Shown: positions 10,101 through 18,899 of the stretch, one piece after another
Numbering within the stretch: position 1 is the stretch's first letter
How the letters are laid out: each line of letters opens with the position of its first letter
Assembly (NCBI GenBank): GCA_963699305.1
Contig: OY969431.1
Coordinates: forward strand, 1,922,001 to 1,986,000
DNA length: 64,000 nt
Origin: JBGQAS01 sp963699305
GTDB lineage: Bacteria > Chloroflexota > Anaerolineae > Anaerolineales > Anaerolineaceae
Direction: 5' to 3'
Notes under the pieces: model-generated
Told to the model about the DNA's origin: nothing
Databases searched by the model: none
Seen by the model: the letters and a program-made list of their open reading frames with translations, nothing else
Translations under genes and position numbers: made by a program

Positions 10101-10131
10101 TAATGGATTGAAAATCGAGGGATTTGGACAT
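7127..10131 (-). CDS. glyQS: Glycyl-tRNA synthetase, fused alpha and beta chains (frameshifted near 3' end)
   Basis: Charges tRNA-Gly. Residues 1-290 match the class II alpha catalytic chain (GCLIWHPYYQQVGAGTYNPA, then GWEVWLDGQEITQF). After a linker, the beta chain begins about residue 325 (DFLFEIGTEELP) and ends with the tRNA-binding domain. Such fusions are known in some bacteria. The frame breaks near 7345-7350: the first part ends ...RDLLRIFR and the last 69 residues (to ADFSQLEGF) are read in another frame. Restoring one A in TTAAGG joins the parts as a normal ~1,001-residue protein. Alternatively the ATGA overlap at 7333-7336 would allow reinitiation. An indel error is the simpler explanation. 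GGAGAT precedes the start. Confidence 0.92.
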
Positions 10132-10241
10132 GCAATCTCCAGAGTAGGACGACGTGCAAAGCTGATGAAGATTATACCATCCGGAGATTTTTCACTGCAT
10201 AAGCGGTGAGAGAATCTTTAAAATGATTCAAAAAGAAAACG

Positions 10242-10448
10242 TTACCCAACCGTGTAGCCAAGCTTCTTGATCGCGTCCAGGATCTGCTGCTCGTTAACCA
10301 ATTTTTCATCGAATTCCATTTCCAGGTTTTGCTTTTGATACGATGCATGGATGTTATGAATACCCGGGAGCATATCTTCAATGCCTTCAAGGCGCATCGG
10401 GCAGGAGGAACAGTGCATGTCAGTAATGCGAAAAGTCTTTTTTATCAT
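10242..10448 (-). CDS. Heavy-metal-associated (HMA) domain protein
   Basis: 68-residue CopZ-like protein. The metal-binding loop reads MHCSSCPMRLEGIE (CxxC at about residues 13-16), followed by a beta-alpha-beta HMA fold ending LDAIKKLGYTVG. It probably carries Cu(I) or another soft metal. It lies 10 bp downstream of the TauE/SafE-cupredoxin gene. Elsewhere these modules occur fused in one protein, so the pair probably acts together in copper handling (inference). Confidence 0.85.
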   Translation of the reverse strand: MIKKTFRITDMHCSSCPMRLEGIEDMLPGIHNIHASYQKQNLEMEFDEKLVNEQQILDAIKKLGYTVG

Positions 10449-10458
10449 CGGTCTTCTC

Positions 10459-11592
10459 TCACTGAAAAATGATCACGCCAGTATACATGCCCATGGAGCA
10501 CATAAATTCCAGGCGGGTACCTGCAGTTTGTGCAGGGATCTTCACCGATTCAACACCGGTTTCCGGAAGCACAACGGAGAAATTGTACTCTGGAATGACA
10601 AAAGCCCGCGAGCAGGATGTTGTGCGACTGGTGATGAGGTTAAGGGTGATTTCCTGGTTGGCAGGAGCGAATACCTCGCGTGGGTCGTACCCGAGGTTGG
10701 TTACGTTTAAGTTAATCTCGCCTGCAACAGAAGGCATGGCAGTGGGCACAGGCACCAGAACGCCACCTGTGAAGCCGCCGGTATCAAAACCTGCCTGAGG
10801 GGTTGGGTCAGGGATGGATGCGGTGGTAATGGAATCCCTGGAAAAAATATTCTGCGCAAGCCTGGTGAGCGATACCGGGGAACCGAGCAGGTTCAATCCC
10901 GTGTCAAAGGTGAAAATGGCAAGCAGCAATAGAACCACTGCCACCACCTTGACAAAGGACTTTTCGGCAAGGGCTCCCAGGCGTGTGGCAAGGTAGGTGA
11001 GTATGAAAAAGACCGGGCTGGTACCCAGTACAAATGCGAACATGATCACTGCGCCTGTCAGCGGGCTGCCGGTCCCGATCGCCAGCGCCATCATGGTTTG
11101 GGTGACACCGCAGGGAATGAGCACGGTCAGGAATCCCATGAACAGCGGGGTGAAAACCGAAGATTGATCCTTGGATTTGCGCCGAATGAAACGCGTGATA
11201 AAACGGGGCGGCTCAAAGCTGAAGAAGCGGAAAATGGGATGCACGTTGAGCATGCGCAGGGCATTTCCAATCATGAAAATGGCGATGGCGATCTGTAACA
11301 TACCGCGCACCATTGGGGTAAGCGAGAAAACCGAACCCAAACCGCCCAACAGCAATCCAAGCAGGGTATAGGCGACCAGCTTGGCGATGAGGAACAACAG
11401 GATGGGACGCGCCAATTGAGGGGGTTTGTTGCTCGGCTGGTCATGTCCATGCCGCCTGACAGGTACAGACTGCATCTCTTTTTCAATCTGGTTTGCAAGG
11501 GAACTGGTGACCAGACCGCCCTGAACCGCCATGCAGCTTAATCCCCCGGCCGTTAAACCAGTGATGAACGCGACCCAAATCGAATTATCCAT
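10459..11592 (-). CDS. TauE/SafE (UreH/DsbD-like) membrane protein with cupredoxin-like tail
   Basis: 377 residues. About 1-245 form a polytopic membrane domain of the DsbD/UreH_2 type (AFITGLTAGGLSCMAVQGG at the N-terminus, then helices with CGVTQTMMALA). The C-terminal 100 residues are cupredoxin-like: a TSCSRAFVIPEYN strand and a terminal FMCSMGMYTGVI strand with Cys and Met as likely copper ligands. This architecture usually accompanies copper efflux or delivery. GAGGTG lies just before the ATG, inside a perfect 13-bp inverted repeat. The HMA gene follows in the same direction. Confidence 0.8.
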   Translation of the reverse strand: MDNSIWVAFITGLTAGGLSCMAVQGGLVTSSLANQIEKEMQSVPVRRHGHDQPSNKPPQLARPILLFLIAKLVAYTLLGLLLGGLGSVFSLTPMVRGMLQIAIAIFMIGNALRMLNVHPIFRFFSFEPPRFITRFIRRKSKDQSSVFTPLFMGFLTVLIPCGVTQTMMALAIGTGSPLTGAVIMFAFVLGTSPVFFILTYLATRLGALAEKSFVKVVAVVLLLLAIFTFDTGLNLLGSPVSLTRLAQNIFSRDSITTASIPDPTPQAGFDTGGFTGGVLVPVPTAMPSVAGEINLNVTNLGYDPREVFAPANQEITLNLITSRTTSCSRAFVIPEYNFSVVLPETGVESVKIPAQTAGTRLEFMCSMGMYTGVIIFQ

Positions 11593-11627
11593 TTCACCTC
11601 ATTATAACGATAATGAGGTGAATTATA
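11593..11627 (-). promoter_or_regulatory. -10 box and 13-bp palindrome at the start of the TauE/SafE gene
   Basis: TATAAT occupies 11627-11622 on the minus strand. Arms TTCACCTCATTAT (11593-11605) and ATAATGAGGTGAA (11610-11622) form a perfect inverted repeat around a 4-base centre. It covers the expected transcription start and the ribosome binding site, so it could be a repressor operator or, if transcribed whole, an mRNA hairpin hiding the Shine-Dalgarno. Confidence 0.55.
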
Positions 11628-11737
11628 GCATTTAGGATAGTTTTTGTGGGATTTGTCAATTTTTACTGGGGATACGTTGGGATATTCACACGATCCACCA
11701 CCGTATGCAAATTTTCAACTCGTATGACTTCCACGTA

Positions 11738-12481
11738 TCATTCCCAGCGGAATGTCTTTGCAGAAATGATAATTCCCAGCACAAGCATCCCAACCAGAAC
11801 GCCCACATCCAACAGGTGATCACCCCAAGGCTGACCGATCCAAAGACCGCGCAGCAGGTTGACCACATAGGTCAGCGGCATGAAAGCGGATACCATCTGG
11901 ATGGCTTTGGGCAGCAGTTCGACCGAGAAAAATGCGCCGGAGAGCAGCAGCATCGGGTACAGCAAAACCATTGCGCCGACCCAGGCGGTGCGCACCGTTG
12001 GCATGACGCTCGACAGGATGAATCCGATCCCGAAGATGCTAACGCTGCTCAGGACAAATCCACCCAGCAGGCTGAAGGCATTACCCTCAAAGCGGACATG
12101 GAAGAACAGTATCCCGGCAGCAACGAGCAACAGCATGCCCAGGCAGGACATGACGAAGATAACGATGACCTGCGAACCCAGGACAACCAACGGGCTGACC
12201 GGCGTGGTGCGCAGGCGCCGCAGAATGCCTTTCTCCCGGTACGTGGCCATGGTGATGGTGGTGGACATCAGCCCCGTCATGCAAATGATCACAGCAATAA
12301 GGGATGGTATGGCAGTATCAATCGTCCGCTGACCGGCGTACATTGGTGTGGGTTCATTGCCGGAAATCAAGCCATATATAAACAGGTAGATCAAGGGGAA
12401 GACCAATGTGAAAAAGGCGCTTGCCGGCTCACGCAGGAACAGCTTGGCTTCGATCCAGGTCATTTTCAAAAGGCTCTTCAT
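11738..12481 (-). CDS. ABC-2 type transporter permease
   Basis: 247 residues with six predicted membrane segments and an N-terminal KSLLKMTWIEAKLFLREP segment typical of ABC-2 permeases paired with CcmA/DrrA-type ATPases. The frame can begin at a GTG (12493) overlapping the ATPase stop, but ATG at 12481 has GAGG upstream and gives the usual N-terminus. It is the last gene of a four-gene operon (14299 to 11738). The substrate is not visible in sequence; drugs, lipids and peptides are common for this class. Confidence 0.88.
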   Translation of the reverse strand: MKSLLKMTWIEAKLFLREPASAFFTLVFPLIYLFIYGLISGNEPTPMYAGQRTIDTAIPSLIAVIICMTGLMSTTITMATYREKGILRRLRTTPVSPLVVLGSQVIVIFVMSCLGMLLLVAAGILFFHVRFEGNAFSLLGGFVLSSVSIFGIGFILSSVMPTVRTAWVGAMVLLYPMLLLSGAFFSVELLPKAIQMVSAFMPLTYVVNLLRGLWIGQPWGDHLLDVGVLVGMLVLGIIISAKTFRWE

Positions 12482-12489
12482 CACACACC

Positions 12490-13413
12490 TCACTCTCTCA
12501 ATTCGGTGCCTGTCAGGTTCAGGAAGACATCTTCCAAAGTCGGCTGTTCCGTGCGCAGATCATGGAACTGGACACCTTTTTTGGTCAGCTGGTTTACCAC
12601 GACACTCACCAGTGGAGTGCTGCGGTCAGCTTTGCCATGGATGGTCACTTGCTTCCCATCGACCTCTACCCGGCCAGTTTTCGACAAAGCGTCTTTTTGT
12701 GCCGGGGATAATTTTCCATCCAAGCAGAAGAATACCCGTTCCTCTGCTCCCAGGCTGCGGATCAATGCTGCTGGAGTGTCAAGGGCAACAATACGACCGT
12801 GGTCGAGGATGACCACCCGGTCACACAATCGCTCGGCTTCTTCCATGAAATGGGTGGTCAGCAGGACTGTTTTTCCCTTGGCACGCACGCTACGCACCAA
12901 ATCCCAAATGGCGTGTCGCGCTTGCGGGTCTAGACCGGTGGTCAGTTCATCAAGGAATATCAATTGTGGATCCGGGAGAAGCGCCAGAGCGATGAACAGG
13001 CGCTGTTTTTGCCCCCCGGAAAGTTTGGAGAAGAAGGCATTGCGCTTTTCCTCCAGTCCCAATTGTACGAGCAGTTCCTTCCAGTTAGCTGACTTTGGGT
13101 AGAACGAAGCGTACAGGTCAAGCGCCTCCCAAACCTTCATCCGGTCTGGCAGATTGGATTGCTGCAACTGCATCCCTGTGCGTTCCCTCAAGGCATGGCT
13201 GTCGCGCTGCGGATCCATTCCCATAACGCGGATCGTCCCTCGGTCCGGTTTGCGTAAACCCTCCAGGCATTCAATTGTGGTGGTCTTGCCTGCCCCGTTC
13301 GGACCAACCATCCCGAAGATCTCACTTTCGCGAACCTCGAACGAAACATCTTCCACTGCAACGGTCTTGCCATAGGCCTTACGCAGTCCCTCAACGTGTA
13401 CAATGGTTTTCAT
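12490..13413 (-). CDS. ABC transporter ATP-binding protein (CcmA/DrrA type)
   Basis: 307 residues. Walker A GPNGAGKTTT, signature LSGGQKQRLFIAL, Walker B LIFLDELTTGLDP and the H-loop LLTTHFMEEAERL are all present. The ~85-residue C-terminal extension is typical of DrrA-like exporter ATPases. It lies 7 bp after the regulator gene and its stop overlaps the upstream alternative start of the permease, indicating an operon and a single exporter. Confidence 0.93.
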   Translation of the reverse strand: MKTIVHVEGLRKAYGKTVAVEDVSFEVRESEIFGMVGPNGAGKTTTIECLEGLRKPDRGTIRVMGMDPQRDSHALRERTGMQLQQSNLPDRMKVWEALDLYASFYPKSANWKELLVQLGLEEKRNAFFSKLSGGQKQRLFIALALLPDPQLIFLDELTTGLDPQARHAIWDLVRSVRAKGKTVLLTTHFMEEAERLCDRVVILDHGRIVALDTPAALIRSLGAEERVFFCLDGKLSPAQKDALSKTGRVEVDGKQVTIHGKADRSTPLVSVVVNQLTKKGVQFHDLRTEQPTLEDVFLNLTGTELRE

Positions 13414-13420
13414 CTCAACC

Positions 13421-13714
13421 TCACTTGCTTTTTAAGATCGCTTCCAGTGCTGCCACATGATCTGCGAAAACCTTGCGTCCTTCCGTGGTGGCAGCGACGA
13501 AGGTGCGCGGCTTGCGCTCGACGAAGGTTTTATTTATGGCGATGTAGCCGGCTTCTTCCAGTTTACGCAGGTGGGCACCCAGGTTGCCATCGGTCACCTG
13601 CAGCAGATCGCGCAGGTGCGAGAAGTCCACTTCGACCGTTGGCTCCAGAGTGACCAGAGATGCCATGATGCGCAAGCGCACTGGCTGGTGGATGGTTTCA
13701 TTCAGTGCAGTCAT
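13421..13714 (-). CDS. Winged-helix transcriptional regulator (ArsR/HTH_34-like)
   Basis: 97 residues: IHQPVRLRIMASLV, then LRDLLQVTDGNLGAHLRKLEEAGYIAI and a wing with RTFVAATTEGRKVFADHV. This is the compact DNA-binding fold often encoded with DrrAB-like exporters and an adjacent membrane protein. GGTGGT precedes the ATG, just after the membrane-protein stop. Likely autoregulator acting at the tandem palindromes at 14318-14348 (inference). Confidence 0.87.
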   Translation of the reverse strand: MTALNETIHQPVRLRIMASLVTLEPTVEVDFSHLRDLLQVTDGNLGAHLRKLEEAGYIAINKTFVERKPRTFVAATTEGRKVFADHVAALEAILKSK

Positions 13715-13717
13715 GGT

Positions 13718-14299
13718 TTACCACCTTAAGCGAATATAGACACCGAGGGCAATCATCCCGCCGCCACCCAGCACCGCCATCCACACGTAAAAGAAATCCG
13801 GCAGAAAGAAGTAACCGATCAATGCCACGGCGGTGATCGGTAATGCCCACCAGGTGGACGAAAAGGAAAGTAGAAGACCCATTGCCAACTGACCGAGCAT
13901 GGTGAACAGGATGATGAAAGCAGTCACCTGCTTTCCATCGGTCGGCCTGGCAATGGCGATGGCAGCAATGGCAAAGAGGACCAAAAAAAGCCAGAAAAGG
14001 ATTGCTCGTTTGGTCGTGGCATTCATCGACGGACTGCGGACTTTATCGCCTATCCGGTTGGCAAGCCGCGAGCCCAGAAAAATAGCAACCGCGGTGCCGA
14101 GGACGCTCACCCCCGTCCAGATATATCCGACGATTTTCCCGGTCAGGAACTGGGTGGATAGAAATCCAACCAGCCAGATGATGCCCGTGACGATCAGGAA
14201 AATGTATGCGCCGCTGCTGGCGATCGAATGACGGGTTTTCTTCATCATGGTTTGGATTGCAACCAGGGCTTCTTCAGCTTCGGAAGGTGAAACGTTCAT
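13718..14299 (-). CDS. Polytopic membrane protein of ABC operon
   Basis: 193 residues with about five or six hydrophobic segments after a short cytosolic N-terminus (EAEEALVAIQTMMKKTRHSIA). No enzymatic motif. Similar small membrane proteins commonly sit in front of HTH_34 regulators and ABC exporters, possibly as sensors. First gene of the operon, with AAGGAG 8 bases before its ATG and the tandem palindromic operator upstream. Confidence 0.7.
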   Translation of the reverse strand: MNVSPSEAEEALVAIQTMMKKTRHSIASSGAYIFLIVTGIIWLVGFLSTQFLTGKIVGYIWTGVSVLGTAVAIFLGSRLANRIGDKVRSPSMNATTKRAILFWLFLVLFAIAAIAIARPTDGKQVTAFIILFTMLGQLAMGLLLSFSSTWWALPITAVALIGYFFLPDFFYVWMAVLGGGGMIALGVYIRLRW

Positions 14300-14317
14300 C
14301 GGACACTCCTTATAATT

Positions 14318-14348
14318 ATAGAGGACTCTATCTTATAGAGTATTCTAT
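14318..14348 (-). promoter_or_regulatory. Tandem 14-bp palindromes upstream of ABC exporter operon
   Basis: ATAGAGGACTCTAT (14318-14331) and ATAGAGTATTCTAT (14335-14348) share the form ATAGAnnnnTCTAT, start to start 17 bp. They overlap the TATAAT-like sequence ahead of the operon. The two sites and the regulator in the operon suggest cooperative autorepression. Confidence 0.65.
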
Positions 14349-14496
14349 AACAATTAACCAGAAAGGTCAAGACCCTGGTTTTTTTACATGCCACATGAAT
14401 TGAATGCCACCCATCTCCTCCCCCGATGAGGATCAAAACAATAGTCAACTGCCCGATTAAAACAAAAAGGCACTATCAACGTGCCTATTTCGAGTG

Positions 14497-14570
14497 TGCC
14501 CCTGGCAGAATTCGAATCTGCAACCTTTTGCTCCGCAAGCAAACGCTCTATCCAATTGCGCTACAGGGGC
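14497..14570 (-). tRNA. tRNA-Arg (GCG)
   Basis: Cloverleaf on the minus strand: acceptor GCCCCTG/CAGGGGC, anticodon stem TTTGC/GCAAA with loop TTGCGGA (anticodon GCG, decoding CGC), T stem GCAGA/TCTGC with TTCGAAT loop. One D-stem mismatch. CCA is not encoded. Confidence 0.93.
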
Positions 14571-14632
14571 ATTTCCTATGAAGGAAACTTAATATACCCT
14601 GACCGAGGTTTTACGTCAAGAGACCGCTCAAA

Positions 14633-14672
14633 GAGAGATTCTTCACCACGAAAACCGTGGTTCAGAATGACA
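14633..14672. repeat. Dispersed hairpin repeat, copy 1
   Basis: GAGAGATTCTTCAC, an inverted CACG..CGTG centre, then TTCAGAATGACA. The same frame of bases recurs at 43910-43958 with a different central hairpin, indicating a small repeat family. Confidence 0.5.
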
Positions 14673-14680
14673 AAAAACTG

Positions 14681-15986
14681 TCACGACGACAGAATGGGAT
14701 ACGTGCTGCCGCCATGGGGGAAGACCAGTACATCCGCTGCAGCGGGGTATTTCCGGCTGCCTAGGCAACCGCTTCTTCCGGTGAATCCACAAAGGTGACA
14801 AAGGGCAGGTTGGCTTTGACCGTGGCAGGGATGGTGGGCGCATACATTAACATCGTGCACAGGGTCATGGCTTTGATGGCAAAGTACAGGAAAAAGCGGT
14901 CTTCTTCACCCAAGCCTTTGAGCTTGAGTTTCGGGATCAGTTGAGCAGCACCGGCGCCAGGAACTGCAGCGCACCCTGCCCAACGGCAGTTTGCGGTTTG
15001 CCAAACCGAAAACACCAACCCCTTCTTCGGCTTTGACCAGCGTGATAAGGAAACCGCCACGCTTAACGGCGCGGATGGTATTTGCCAGTGCCTTTACGCC
15101 CTGGCGCAAGTCGGAGTCCATGGGGTGCGAGGAGGTGATGACCACATCCGCCATGCCGGGGATCTTGACCCCATAGATACTTGTGCTAGTTTTTACTCCC
15201 GCGCGGTGTGCCGCGATCGGGTCACCGCAAACCACCCGCACCAGTTCCAATGTGCTGTTGAGCACAGCATTAACAATGAACACCGGTGGCTTGAGCATTC
15301 TGCCGGCTTCTTCCAGGTCGAGCCGCATCGGGATTTTTTTCGATGGGCTGCCCGACCATGTTGAAGGTATTGGAGCGCAGTTGAGGGAATGGTTATGGGC
15401 GATGGTGGCCCGCCCGGCCACCCCCGGGAAGAGGTTCTTGTAGCCGCCGCCAAAGCTGGCGATGATGTGCGGTTCGATGCAGCCCAATGGAAATGACCAG
15501 GTCCGCTTTCGCTACCGTTTTATTCACCAGAACCGGTGAGCCAAAGCTGGTCGCGCCCAACTGCACCAGCTTTTCCAGTGCGTCACATTCGGGATTGACC
15601 ACCCGCAAGCCCTTGATGCCGGTGCGTGCTTCCACTTCCTTAACCGGCATGGAACGGTGCAGTCCCAGCGCTGGAACAACCGTTACCTGTGCGGGAGTGA
15701 TGCGGGCTTTTTTCAATTCCGCCATCACGGCAGGCATGATGAGCCTGACCGGGGTTGGGCGGCTGATATCATCGATGACCACCACCACGTTCTTTTTCCC
15801 TTTGGCAAGTTCGGAGAGGGTTTTCGTTTTGATGGGATTTGCCAGGCTCTTGCGGATCTCCACCTTGGTGTCCTTGCTGGCGGTGATACTTGCGGGTTTC
15901 ATCGTACCCCTTACCTTCCAAGACGAAGGCAACGCCAGTGGAAGCTCGCCTTTTCCCCATGTGATAGATATTTTTTGTTGTGCCAT
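14681..15986 (-). pseudogene. LarA-like (DUF2088, nickel-dependent lactate racemase family), multiply frameshifted
   Basis: Pieces in all three frames join into a ~434-residue LarA-family protein, the usual length. The N-terminal piece (15986 to ~15490) has VVVIDDISRPTP and VPALGLHRSMP, including the expected catalytic His region. The next (to ~15000) has PHIIASFGGGYKNLFPG and DVVITSSHPMDSDLRQGVKAL. The last (to 14681) has LPFVTFVDSPEEAVA and ends FPHGGSTYP. Shifts lie near 15485, 15400, 15330, 14990 and 14750. No larB/larC/larE genes are nearby, so the activity could differ from lactate racemisation. Either a decaying gene or a poorly read stretch; the shift density here exceeds neighbouring genes. 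Confidence 0.75.
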
Positions 15987-15997
15987 GGTTCGCTCCT

Positions 15998-16354
15998 TTA
16001 TCCAATTCCCTGTTGTGGTTTGTTACCGGATTGCATCAGCACCAGGGTGCCGCGGGTATTCTCTTCGATGGCGATCAGAACAAAGCACAATTCACCCAGT
16101 CCATACGTGGAAAGAGACCAGACTCCGCCAACGATGAGCGAAAGGATGCCGGCAATGACTCCCGCCACCACTCCATAACCACCGATCTCAGCCTGGTAGC
16201 CATATTGACCGAGCACGCTGTTAAGGATGGTGCCACTCATCGAAAATGCCGCGATGAAAAAAATTGCACCCAGGATGGCAATGATGCCGATCAATACACC
16301 TAATATTTTGAAAATTGTTCCAATGAAGCGCAGCGCGCCAAATTTTTTCTGCAT
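15998..16354 (-). CDS. Small membrane protein
   Basis: 118 residues with two or three hydrophobic segments (FKILGVLIGIIAILGAIFFI and GVVAGVIAGILSLIVGGVWS) and a Ser/Thr/Gly loop. The start at 16354 (MQKKFGALRF) has GGAGGG four bases upstream, which is better than the ATG at 16366. It is 11 bp from the larA-like gene and probably cotranscribed. No known domain. Confidence 0.65.
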   Translation of the reverse strand: MQKKFGALRFIGTIFKILGVLIGIIAILGAIFFIAAFSMSGTILNSVLGQYGYQAEIGGYGVVAGVIAGILSLIVGGVWSLSTYGLGELCFVLIAIEENTRGTLVLMQSGNKPQQGIG

Positions 16355-16518
16355 TCTTCCCTCCATGATGTATTGTTCTTACTGTATTACATGGAAGCTA
16401 AAAAGGCAAGCAGCTATTTTGGTGGAATTTGGGGTTTACAAATATGACATTAATATTGCAATTTCTTTAATATTCTGTAGGGATACAGTTTTCGTAATTT
16501 ATGGTATAGTATCGATGT

Positions 16519-16552
16519 CAAACGCTTGGGTGCCCCCCTCACCCAGGCGTTT
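16519..16552. repeat. Inverted repeat upstream of GH26-like gene
   Basis: CAAACGC-TGGGTG pairs with CACCCA-GCGTTTG around a C-rich centre; a TATAGT-like -10 lies ~13 bp before. No T run follows, so regulatory hairpin or operator is more likely than a terminator. Confidence 0.45.
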
Positions 16553-16634
16553 GGCACGTTAATCAGCAGGATAGGTGGAATTTTATGAAACTGTGCTATT
16601 CTATGAATGTCCCCTTTCTTTATAGGGAGAGCAT

Positions 16635-17786
16635 ATGAAGAAATTATCCTTGCTGCTTGCCATCTTATTTACACTTTCGATCGTCAACGGAGCCTGTTCG
16701 AATCGTGAAGATTCGATAGCTTTTGTGGAAGGCACACCTGCACCAATGGAAACGATGGAGGCACTTTCATCTTCTTCAAGCATCATCCTGCCCCCGCCAC
16801 AGGGAAGTTTTTATCATGGTGTTTTTCCTGGTGGGACCAATGGACAGGAAAGTTTTCTCCCTCCGGAAAACCTGGTCTCGTTTGAAGAAACCGTAGGGAA
16901 GACCGCCGCATGGGTGTATTTCTCCAACAACTGGTTCGAGGGGAGGGAGTTTCCACTGGAAATAGCTAGCTGGATCCGGGAAAAGGGCAGCGTACCTTAC
17001 ATCCGCATCATGATGTGGAGTGAATGGGTTCAGGGACAGGCTGACCCACTATTCACGCACCAGGCGATCATCGAAGGTGATTTTGACGCCGATTTTCACG
17101 CATGGTGCTCATCCGCACACAATTTTGGCACTCCACTGCTGGTTGAATTCGGCGTTGAAGTGAATGGTGACTGGTTCCCCTGGAATGGCGTTTACTCCGG
17201 TGGCGGGACAACGGATGGATATGGTGACCCCTCCTTCCCGGATGGACCGGAACGCTTCAGGGACGCCTACCGCCATATCATCCAGATCTGCCGGGATGAG
17301 GGGGCGCTGAACATCACCTGGGTGTTCCACGTGAACGACGGCGACTGGCCGCAGGAGGAATGGAACCGATTTGAGAATTACTATCCCGGCGATGACTGGA
17401 TCGATTGGCTGGGGCTCAGCGTGTATGGCGCGCAGACGCCCGATGATGAGTGGTGGGATCCCTTTACTCCCGTGGTAGATGAATTTTACCCGCGGTTGGC
17501 AGCACTTACCCCCGAAAAGCCCATCATCATCGCCGAGTTTGCTTGCACGGCCGGTAATCCAAACGTGGACCAGGCGCAATGGGCTCGCGACGCTCTGACC
17601 AGCATCCTTTCCGGTCGCTGGCCGCGCATCATCGGCTTTTCCTGGTGGAACGAGGCATGGCAAAACGATGACGATCCCTCGCATGATTCCAACATGCGCG
17701 TGCAGGATAACCCGGAACTGGCGCTTGTATTCCAGGAGCTGGTTGGAGATAACACAAATGTTCTTGGAAGGTTACAATTCAAATAA
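16635..17786 (+). CDS. GH26-like glycoside hydrolase, exported
   Basis: 383 residues with an N-terminal signal segment (MKKLSLLLAILFTLSIVNGAC; a loose lipobox). The body resembles GH26 (beta-mannanase clan): VEFGVEVNGDWFPW corresponds to the acid/base Glu motif (usually HExNGxWYPW; here the His is Val), and KPIIIAEFACTAG supplies the nucleophile Glu. The IGFSWWNEAW strand is also typical. Likely hydrolyses a mannan-like or other beta-glycan outside the cytoplasm; the exact substrate is unclear. GGGAGAG precedes the ATG. DUF2804 gene follows 20 bp downstream. Confidence 0.75.
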   Translation: MKKLSLLLAILFTLSIVNGACSNREDSIAFVEGTPAPMETMEALSSSSSIILPPPQGSFYHGVFPGGTNGQESFLPPENLVSFEETVGKTAAWVYFSNNWFEGREFPLEIASWIREKGSVPYIRIMMWSEWVQGQADPLFTHQAIIEGDFDADFHAWCSSAHNFGTPLLVEFGVEVNGDWFPWNGVYSGGGTTDGYGDPSFPDGPERFRDAYRHIIQICRDEGALNITWVFHVNDGDWPQEEWNRFENYYPGDDWIDWLGLSVYGAQTPDDEWWDPFTPVVDEFYPRLAALTPEKPIIIAEFACTAGNPNVDQAQWARDALTSILSGRWPRIIGFSWWNEAWQNDDDPSHDSNMRVQDNPELALVFQELVGDNTNVLGRLQFK

Positions 17787-17806
17787 ACCCATCCTTGGAG
17801 TCCCAA

Positions 17807-18860
17807 ATGAAAAAGTCAATCGTTGCTCAACAAGAGATCACTAAAAAAGGCAAGCTGCTGGATATGAAAGGGAATCTCGCCCAAACTGGCTGGTCACGCC
17901 AGCCCGTGCTGGATTGCAACCTGGAAGAAACTCATATTGAAAAGACCGCTGCTTTCTGGCAGCCGATGCGCATCAAGGTGTGGGACTACTACGGCTTCAC
18001 CACTCCCACCCATTTCGTTTCGTTCACCGTCAGCAACGTGGGCTACATCGCCTCCATCTTTGCCTACGTGATAGATTTCAAAACCGGCAAATACACCGAA
18101 CAAACCCTGACCGTCCCCTTGGCAAAAGGCGCTCATCTGCCGCGCAACAGCGACGAAGGTGAAACCTGCTTCGATAACGGCAAGGTGCATCTGCACTTCA
18201 GCGTGAAAAAAAAACTCCGCACGGTCTCGGCACGCTGGAAGGATTTCCTCCCCGGGAAACCGCTGAACGCCGAAATCGAGATGAAACTGCCTTCCAGGCA
18301 TGAGTCGATGAACATCGTCATCCCCATCAAAGGCAGGCGGTTTTATTTCAACCGCAAGATCAACTGCATCCCCGCCAGCGGCTGGGTGGAATACGCGGGC
18401 AAAAAAATCCATTGGATTCCAAAACTGCATTGGGCAATCTCGACTGGGGTCGCGGGGTTTGGGAATACAAATCCTTCTGGGTCTGGGCAAGCGCCAGCGG
18501 ATTCCTCCCGGCAGGCACACCATCGGGCTCAACCTGGGATTCGGATTTGGCGATACCAGCGCTGCGACCGAAAATTGCTTCATCCTGGATGGCCGCGTCC
18601 ACAAGCTTGGTGAAGTGGAGTTCGTCTACAACAATCTCAATTTCAAGAAACCCTGGACGATGAAATCGCCCGATGGACGGCTTGACCTTACCTTCACGCC
18701 GTTCGTCGAGCGGGTGGCAAAGACCGACCTCAAGATCCTCGCCAGCGAGGTGCATCAAATGTTCGGGCGCTACAACGGCACCGTGATCACCGACGAGGGC
18801 AAGAAAGTGGTCATCACCGATCTAATTGGATGGGCTGAGGAACACCAGGCAAAGTGGTAA
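17807..18860 (+). CDS. DUF2804 protein (two frameshifts)
   Basis: About 351 residues once two indels are corrected. The N-terminal half (to ~18410) reads normally; the DUF2804 signature LDWGRGVWEYKSFWVWASASG lies in a second frame (~18420-18515), and the IGLNLGFGFGDTSAATEN part to the stop in a third. Restoring one G in TTGGATTCC and one C in CTCCCGGC gives a continuous protein. Beta-sandwich family of unknown biochemical role. ATG at 17807 has GGAG upstream; the TTG at 17795 is rejected. Probably in one transcript with the GH26-like gene. Confidence 0.8.
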
Positions 18861-18899
18861 AACAAATGAGGTGGAAATTTTTTCCACCTCATTTGTTTT
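18861..18899. terminator. Bidirectional terminator
   Basis: AACAAATGAGGTGGAAA pairs with TTTCCACCTCATTTGTT, flanked by T-rich ends on both strands. Serves DUF2804 (plus) and the lipoprotein gene (minus). Confidence 0.85.

Noticed and set aside
11705..13102. Long plus-strand open frame opposite the ABC genes
   Set aside because: Shadow of conserved ABC permease and ATPase; low-complexity Gln/His-rich translation.
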